Of a DNA stretch of 64,000 bases, positions 58,573 through 64,000 are shown one piece after another. A program made the position numbers and the translations under genes. The notes under the pieces are model-generated. The model was not told where the DNA came from. It saw nothing but the letters and a program-made list of their open reading frames with translations, and ran no database searches. Every line of letters starts with the position of its first letter. The stretch's first letter is position 1. Origin of the DNA: Reticulitermes lucifugus (taxonomy: Eukaryota > Arthropoda > Insecta > Blattodea > Rhinotermitidae); NCBI GenBank assembly GCA_026260175.1, contig JAKCWW010000037.1:93962-157961 (forward strand), in the 5' to 3' direction.

Positions 58573-61500
58573 GGATACCAAACCCACAATTAGACCTCTC
58601 CTCTGTCACAATCCACCTTCAATCTTCAGAACCCACGTCTCTATGATCCATATTGACATTGTCTTCTCAGCTCCTCCTCTGCCCTCAAAGAAGCAATTTT
58701 CAAAAGGATTTCACCACATAAATTATATGAAAATTTGTCTCGTAATCTGAGATACCTGCCATCTTCTTTGATTTTTACTGTCGTAACAATACTATAAGCA
58801 CTGTACATATGACAATGTTACTGAGAAGAATGCTATTCTGTGGGATTTGATGCTGTGTTTTTAAAAATTTACCTTTCTGGAGGAGCCTATTTTATTTACC
58901 AGGACATAACAGCCCCTTCTAATCTCATGGTGGAGGCATTATATTTTTCCTAACATAATGCAGGACATCATATCTCAGAATCATACCTTCACAGTGGCCG
59001 CCGAGAGCTGCAGATTTCACACAGAATTGCCAATTTTATAATATACTGTATTTTGTGCTTACTTCTCTCTTCTTACATTTAAAATAACTTTTTTTTTCAC
59101 ACTCCAGTTATTATGCCACAGCCTCAAATTTAAGAGATCCTTTTTCACAACCATAAAAATGTTGGCCCAATAATATACAAATCTCTTGCAAACTTAGGAA
59201 ATTCCTTGATGACAAAACGTGAAGGTACCAGACTGGCAGGACAGGCTGAAACTAAGTTGATGAATATTCGAAAAATGCGAGGAATGTTTCACTCCTGCTT
59301 AGCGGTACTGTTTACCCCTGCCCAAAAACAATGACATCGATTTGTTTGAAATGCATGGCTACGCAATGAATTGTAAATGGTATTATAATCATCTGACAGA
59401 TAAATTCAACATCCGACGTGGTTGAAGCGTTGCCGTAGCCCAAGCGGCAAAGGTCAGCTATTCGTTCTTCAGTTTCAAGGGTCAAAACAGCCGAAATCAG
59501 ATGGCCCTGGAGAATGTTAAATAGGTCTATGTATTCACTGGCATTAGATATTTTCGTAGTAAAATACATAGAGCACGTTCTCATTACCTGTAACGAACCT
59601 CTAACAACAGAATGAAATTGTTTGAGATGTTGCAGCCATGAGACTCTGGGTTCTAAAAATAGAAAAGAAACAATTTATCTATGATAGAACTGGAATAAAG
59701 AAATCATTCTATCAGTACAATAAAACATTTACTAAGAACTGACAGAATTACCTATCATAATATTATAAATTGCAATCTATAAATTCATGTAAATAATTCT
59801 CAGAAATTTCTTTCCTACTCTTAAGAAAAAAAAGTACCTTATGTAGACGAGTCGGTCTGTCATTTAATAGAGTACACACCCTGAAGAGAAAAAAGAATCT
59901 ATACGTAACCTCTATGGCTAAAATTCTATGTTTCTGGGCATTAGTTTAAAGACAATGTATATGCATATCTAAAATACTATTGCCCTATAAAGACACGGTT
60001 ATTTATGGAAAATAGTCAATTCTACGGAGAACGTTAAATAGTACCTCCAAAAATTGAAGAATATTAATATCTTGTATCAACTTATGTATTAAATAAGTCA
60101 TTTTCATTTAATTTTAGACACCACTTTTTCACAGCAACGTCTTTCAAGAATTCCAGAAAGTATGCTGCCTAAAGTGTAAGGGGCAGACAACCTTACGCAC
60201 TCAAATCCTGTAATCATGATTTGGAATATCGCTTTCCTTCATACGTCATGTCTTACAGAGAATAACGTCACTAATTATTACAAGGAGTACTAAGAAAAGA
60301 AAATACGCATCTAAATATTAATTGCAAAATATGCCCGCAATTTTATACAGCGGATCATTAAACATGTACATTGTTTCTATCCTATTGAGAAGGGCTGATA
60401 ACCCAAATATAGTGAAGGTTACATTTTCGAGGAACCAGGAACATAATTAAAATTTTAAGATATTAATTATTAAAGTGATATTTATCTACGTCTATGACAT
60501 GATATATACAGATAAAGATCCCACCTCACAGAAAAACTCTCTCCTTATGATAAAAACATAACTTTTAATTTTGTTTTGGGGAAATAATCTGTGTTTATTT
60601 TAAGAGTCCTCGGATACACAGAAATACACTGTGTGGGCAAAGTGCAGAACTCCTTAATATTACACTAGATAATACGTATAATAACCACGGGGCTTTAACC
60701 GTTTGAGCATATTTGTACGTTGAGCAGGACGTAGTAGTTTCTTGAATATTAATTGGCTTTTGAGACCACTGTCCAGAAGGCAGCATCTGTTTTGATTTTC
60801 AAGCTTCTCCTTTTTTAAAACTAAATATATTTCGCCTTGCTTTTCAGAAAACAGTTTCACCGGTGATGATTTGAAATGAAACTTTATAATTAACAGCGTC
60901 AAACTAAATCAGTATCTCTGAAATTCTGAGTCCTTTTTCGTATTATAAATAATGAAACAGCACAGTCAAGGAAATAAATTAGCAATACAGAAGACAAATC
61001 TGATTAAGTCTACAAAATTAAGTGTGAGGAAAATTCAATCACAGTTGTAAATAGAAGATGGCAGGAGAAGCACGCAGTAAGACACAGGCATTAGTAGCGA
61101 CATTTTGTCGTAAAGGAAGCTTTATGAAGCTCTGAATATAGTAGTTGTCATTACAAAATTCTGGGTATTCTGGCCGTGTAGTAAAAATTCATGGGTCGAT
61201 CTGCCAAAACAAATACCTCGATAACCAAAGCTTCTGAAGCTAATTTTGGATTCTGAAGCTAATTTTGGATAGAAAAAGACCAGATAAATTAATCCAGGAT
61301 ATTTAGAATTAGGATCAGCTAACCTTTTTTAAATTTTTGTCTGCTTTGCTTGAAGACAAAGTGATTAAATGATATAGACTGCAGCGAGAAGAATTATAAG
61401 AATATGCTATTTTTTCTCAACACATATTTTCCCTACTGCTCGAAACTAATTCCAATAAAGTAATATTACTAATATTGACTTCGTAGCACAAGGGTAGAAG

Positions 61501-63139
61501 AAAATATTCATTATTACATCTAATTTGAAAATAAAATAATCTTACACACTAATAAAATTTGTATCCACATCAAACTGTAATGGTTAAATTTACTTTTCAT
61601 AATAGAATATCACACTAATGTGATCGATACACACAGTGGGACATAGTAGCAGAACAGATCTTTACTATCTTATTCATTTTACCGCGAACCCCCCCCCCAA
61701 AAATCTAAAAAGAACCAGGGTTTTAATAGAAAAAGCGGACCTCATAATGGACAGCATAACCAATGTACTTTCAGCAGGCCGCTTAATATAATAGTTGAGG
61801 AGCCTATCACAGTCAGAGTCCCTCGCATTCAGGGCAGTGCCGTCTGATAGCACATGAACATAAACCGGAAGCGATATAAGTATCAGAGAAGTATTATAAT
61901 TACACTGTTAAGTCTTGCTTTAAAACATTGTCCTTAATCTACGCAAGGAGTGTCTATGATTATAAACTCCATCATACCGTTATTGTTTCACGAGAGATTT
62001 GTTCAGATAGCTCAAGTCTATTAACATTTCAAATTAGCAAATCTGACATTCCAGTTCAGTTGAATCTACGGTGACCTCGAGCATTCTCTTTCTACTGCAA
62101 CATCAGATTTTAGCTCTGGAAATGAAGGTTTAAATTACAATATTATCGACGACGACAATAAAGACGACAACAACAACAACAGCAGCAACAGCAGCAACAG
62201 CAGCAACAACAACCGACAAAGATGTGCTGAAGAATGAAGCTGAGTACACAAACATGAAAGCATTTATGCACTGAAGCACAATGCAGGAAGAATGTGAAAT
62301 TGAAGATGATAGCAATAACCACGGATAAGACTGGAAGCCCATCAGAAGTCTTTAGAAGACACCCCTAGTAAACACTCCAGCGTGCAATTGCAGGAGACGG
62401 CCATTCCACAAAGAACATACATCTTGAAAACCATACTAACATAGCACTTCGTGTAAATTCATAAGTATTTTTCATGAAGCTATTGCACAATGAGGCTTAA
62501 GGATAAGGTTTGATCCTGGCTCTTAAGAACAACACGTTGAATTATGCAGCAAAACTAAACATGTAAAAATAAGTAATATATCAGAGTAATAATATCTTAT
62601 TTGAAGAAAGTGTTTATGTTTTCAAATATTCACTCACGAATTCACGGTCGGACAAATAAGTAGGGCGAAAAAAAAAAATTTTTTCGACCAAGTTTCTCAA
62701 TAAAAACGGGTAATGACAGAAATAATAACAATCATGGCAAAAGCGATTTTGGTGTTTGAATATGTGATACAAAGTACGTTTGGTGTTAACTGCCTTTTTT
62801 GCACATTAAATTGTATAAATGTTACTATCACTCATACATTATAGGCTACCAAAGGACAGCACGGTATTAGTCCTACTTATTTATTCGAACTCACTTCACA
62901 GATGGTCAGATACTCAAGACAGCTCTTAGAGGAAGGGGAAAGGTGTACCTAACGCGATTAAATGTACGAATATAAACAATTACCTTTAGTATTAATTGAG
63001 AGCGACACTACATTTTTATCTCTTACAATTACAGACCAATGACTACATTTTTAATTATTATTCAAAGTTAAACAGATATATAAATGTAAAAGAAACAATC
63101 TTTTATATATAAAATCCACATTTTAGTCTTCTGGGTTAC
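58573..63139. other. No gene seen; simple and tandem repeats
   Basis: There is a 19-bp tandem duplication (ttctgaagctaattttgga) at 61232-61250 and 61251-61269, and a (CAA/CAG)n tract at about 62166-62213. Otherwise this is AT-rich sequence without recognisable exons. Confidence 0.45.
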
Positions 63140-63375
63140 GACAACCTGCAGTGTGGTGCCCTGACGTTGAAGCAGGCGTATGCTACCCTAACCGTTCTAT
63201 CTCCGGCCGCTTTGTCCCAGGTAAAAATACAACGGCACCTATTGAATAGAAGACTAGGTGGGGCCCTGAGTTGATCTGGACGTTTCATAGTAGAGAAAAA
63301 TATCTTGCCGCTGCCGGGAATGGAAGCCCGGATCATCCAGTCACTATACCGGCTACTCTATCCGAGTTCTTCAGA
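63140..63375 (-). repeat. tRNA-derived SINE (family 2), 5' part
   Basis: Minus strand: ctcggatagagtagccggta, then gggcttccattcccggcagc (B box) and ggcaagatatttttctctac, matching the start of the copy at 17655 (agaaagatatttttctcttt). Confidence 0.6.
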
Positions 63376-64000
63376 GCCGTAATACAGGAACGTAACTTTC
63401 GATGGCTATCTTCTTATGATGCGCCGGCACACTAAAGAAAATTAGCCTGCTTCATATTCATTGTGTAAATAACACCTCAAGATGTGGTACATGTATGGTT
63501 ACATATAGATTTCCTTCTTCCTTTCTTTTATGTGTCTTTAAACATAAGCTGCCATATCCTCAGTAATAAGATTCTAGTACCAAGTTACTTTCATGTCATA
63601 ACTCTGGTCATCATTTGTTACGTTCGCGTCATAACAATGTTCATCACCTGCTTCCGCTCACGGACTTCATACACCAGCCTTGTGAAACGCCGTTTCAGGT
63701 AATTTGTCCATACAAGTTTGTCACAAATGTGAGACCATAACAAACACAGCGACCTTTCAGGCTGTTGTTACTTCTTCTGCCTTAATACGAAAATCTTAGA
63801 AGTGACGCGGTGTTCAAAGACGACAAGTCATCAGCACTTCCAAAAGAGAATTATCACATGCTTGGTACGTTTTAAAAGTGGATTAGGAGTCTAATCTCTT
63901 TATTTTAAAGCAGCCGAAACCCCTTCTTTACCTGATAGTATTAATAACATGTGAATATTGCTTTCAAAGTTCTTCCAGAAAAGTTAAGAAAATAAATCTC
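63376..64000. other. No gene seen
   Basis: No exon, RNA gene or repeat end was recognised up to the window edge. Confidence 0.4.

Noticed and set aside
62130-62342. Open frame with Val/Ala runs
   Set aside because: It is a translation of the (CAA/CAG)n microsatellite.
1-64000. CRISPR arrays, bacterial operons, rRNA genes and intact tRNA genes
   Set aside because: None seen; the window is eukaryotic nuclear DNA, and the tRNA-like stretches are SINE heads.

Overview
The window is animal nuclear DNA, most likely from an insect. Genes are split by long introns, and dispersed repeats are frequent: tRNA-derived SINEs, LINE 3' ends, hAT, PIF/Harbinger and other DNA-transposon relics, and microsatellites. 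One SINE family has a head that, from memory, resembles the Talua SINEs of termites. Together with the abundant LINE fragments this suggests a cockroach or termite (Blattodea), but the order is inferred, not proven. Two 50-N assembly gaps are present (36658-36707 and 54669-54718), both inside repeats.

Only two host genes are convincing, and they converge. On the + strand, 6292-8567 holds the last two coding exons of a multi-pass membrane RING-H2 ubiquitin ligase of the RNF139/RNF145 (TRC8) family; its N-terminal exons were not found. On the - strand, 25578-16913 holds a complete five-exon gene for mitochondrial ribosomal protein mL40 (MRPL40, 204 residues). All splice junctions and phases agree and the whole protein reads through. 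The two genes have no obvious functional link; one acts in membrane-bound ubiquitin ligation, the other in the mitochondrial ribosome.

Layout: 1-6 kb repeats and intergenic or intronic DNA; 6.3-8.6 kb RING gene; 8.6-16.8 kb space between the two 3' ends, with broken DNA-transposon genes; 16.8-25.6 kb MRPL40; 25.6-64 kb no recognisable gene, only repeats in AT-rich DNA. From about 5.3 to 25.24 kb the DNA is very poor in CpG, while the flanks have ordinary CpG. This looks like the footprint of germline gene-body methylation, with a sharp edge about 300 bp inside MRPL40.

The most interesting content is a family of short elements scattered through the window (about 0.95, 1.6, 2.0, 36.4, 44.7, 46.9, 51.9 and 56.9 kb, perhaps 54.5 kb). 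Better copies begin with a hairpin laid out like a hammerhead ribozyme: a stem I strand, CTGAAGA, a hairpin, GAAAC, a cleavage-like GTH triplet, then the stem I partner. They end with a second stem (type GTGCATC...GATGCAC) whose two sides change together between copies. Two copies are asymmetric foldback palindromes flanked by perfect 12-bp direct repeats. This is consistent with small non-autonomous retroelements related to Penelope-like elements or retrozymes, but the class is inference.
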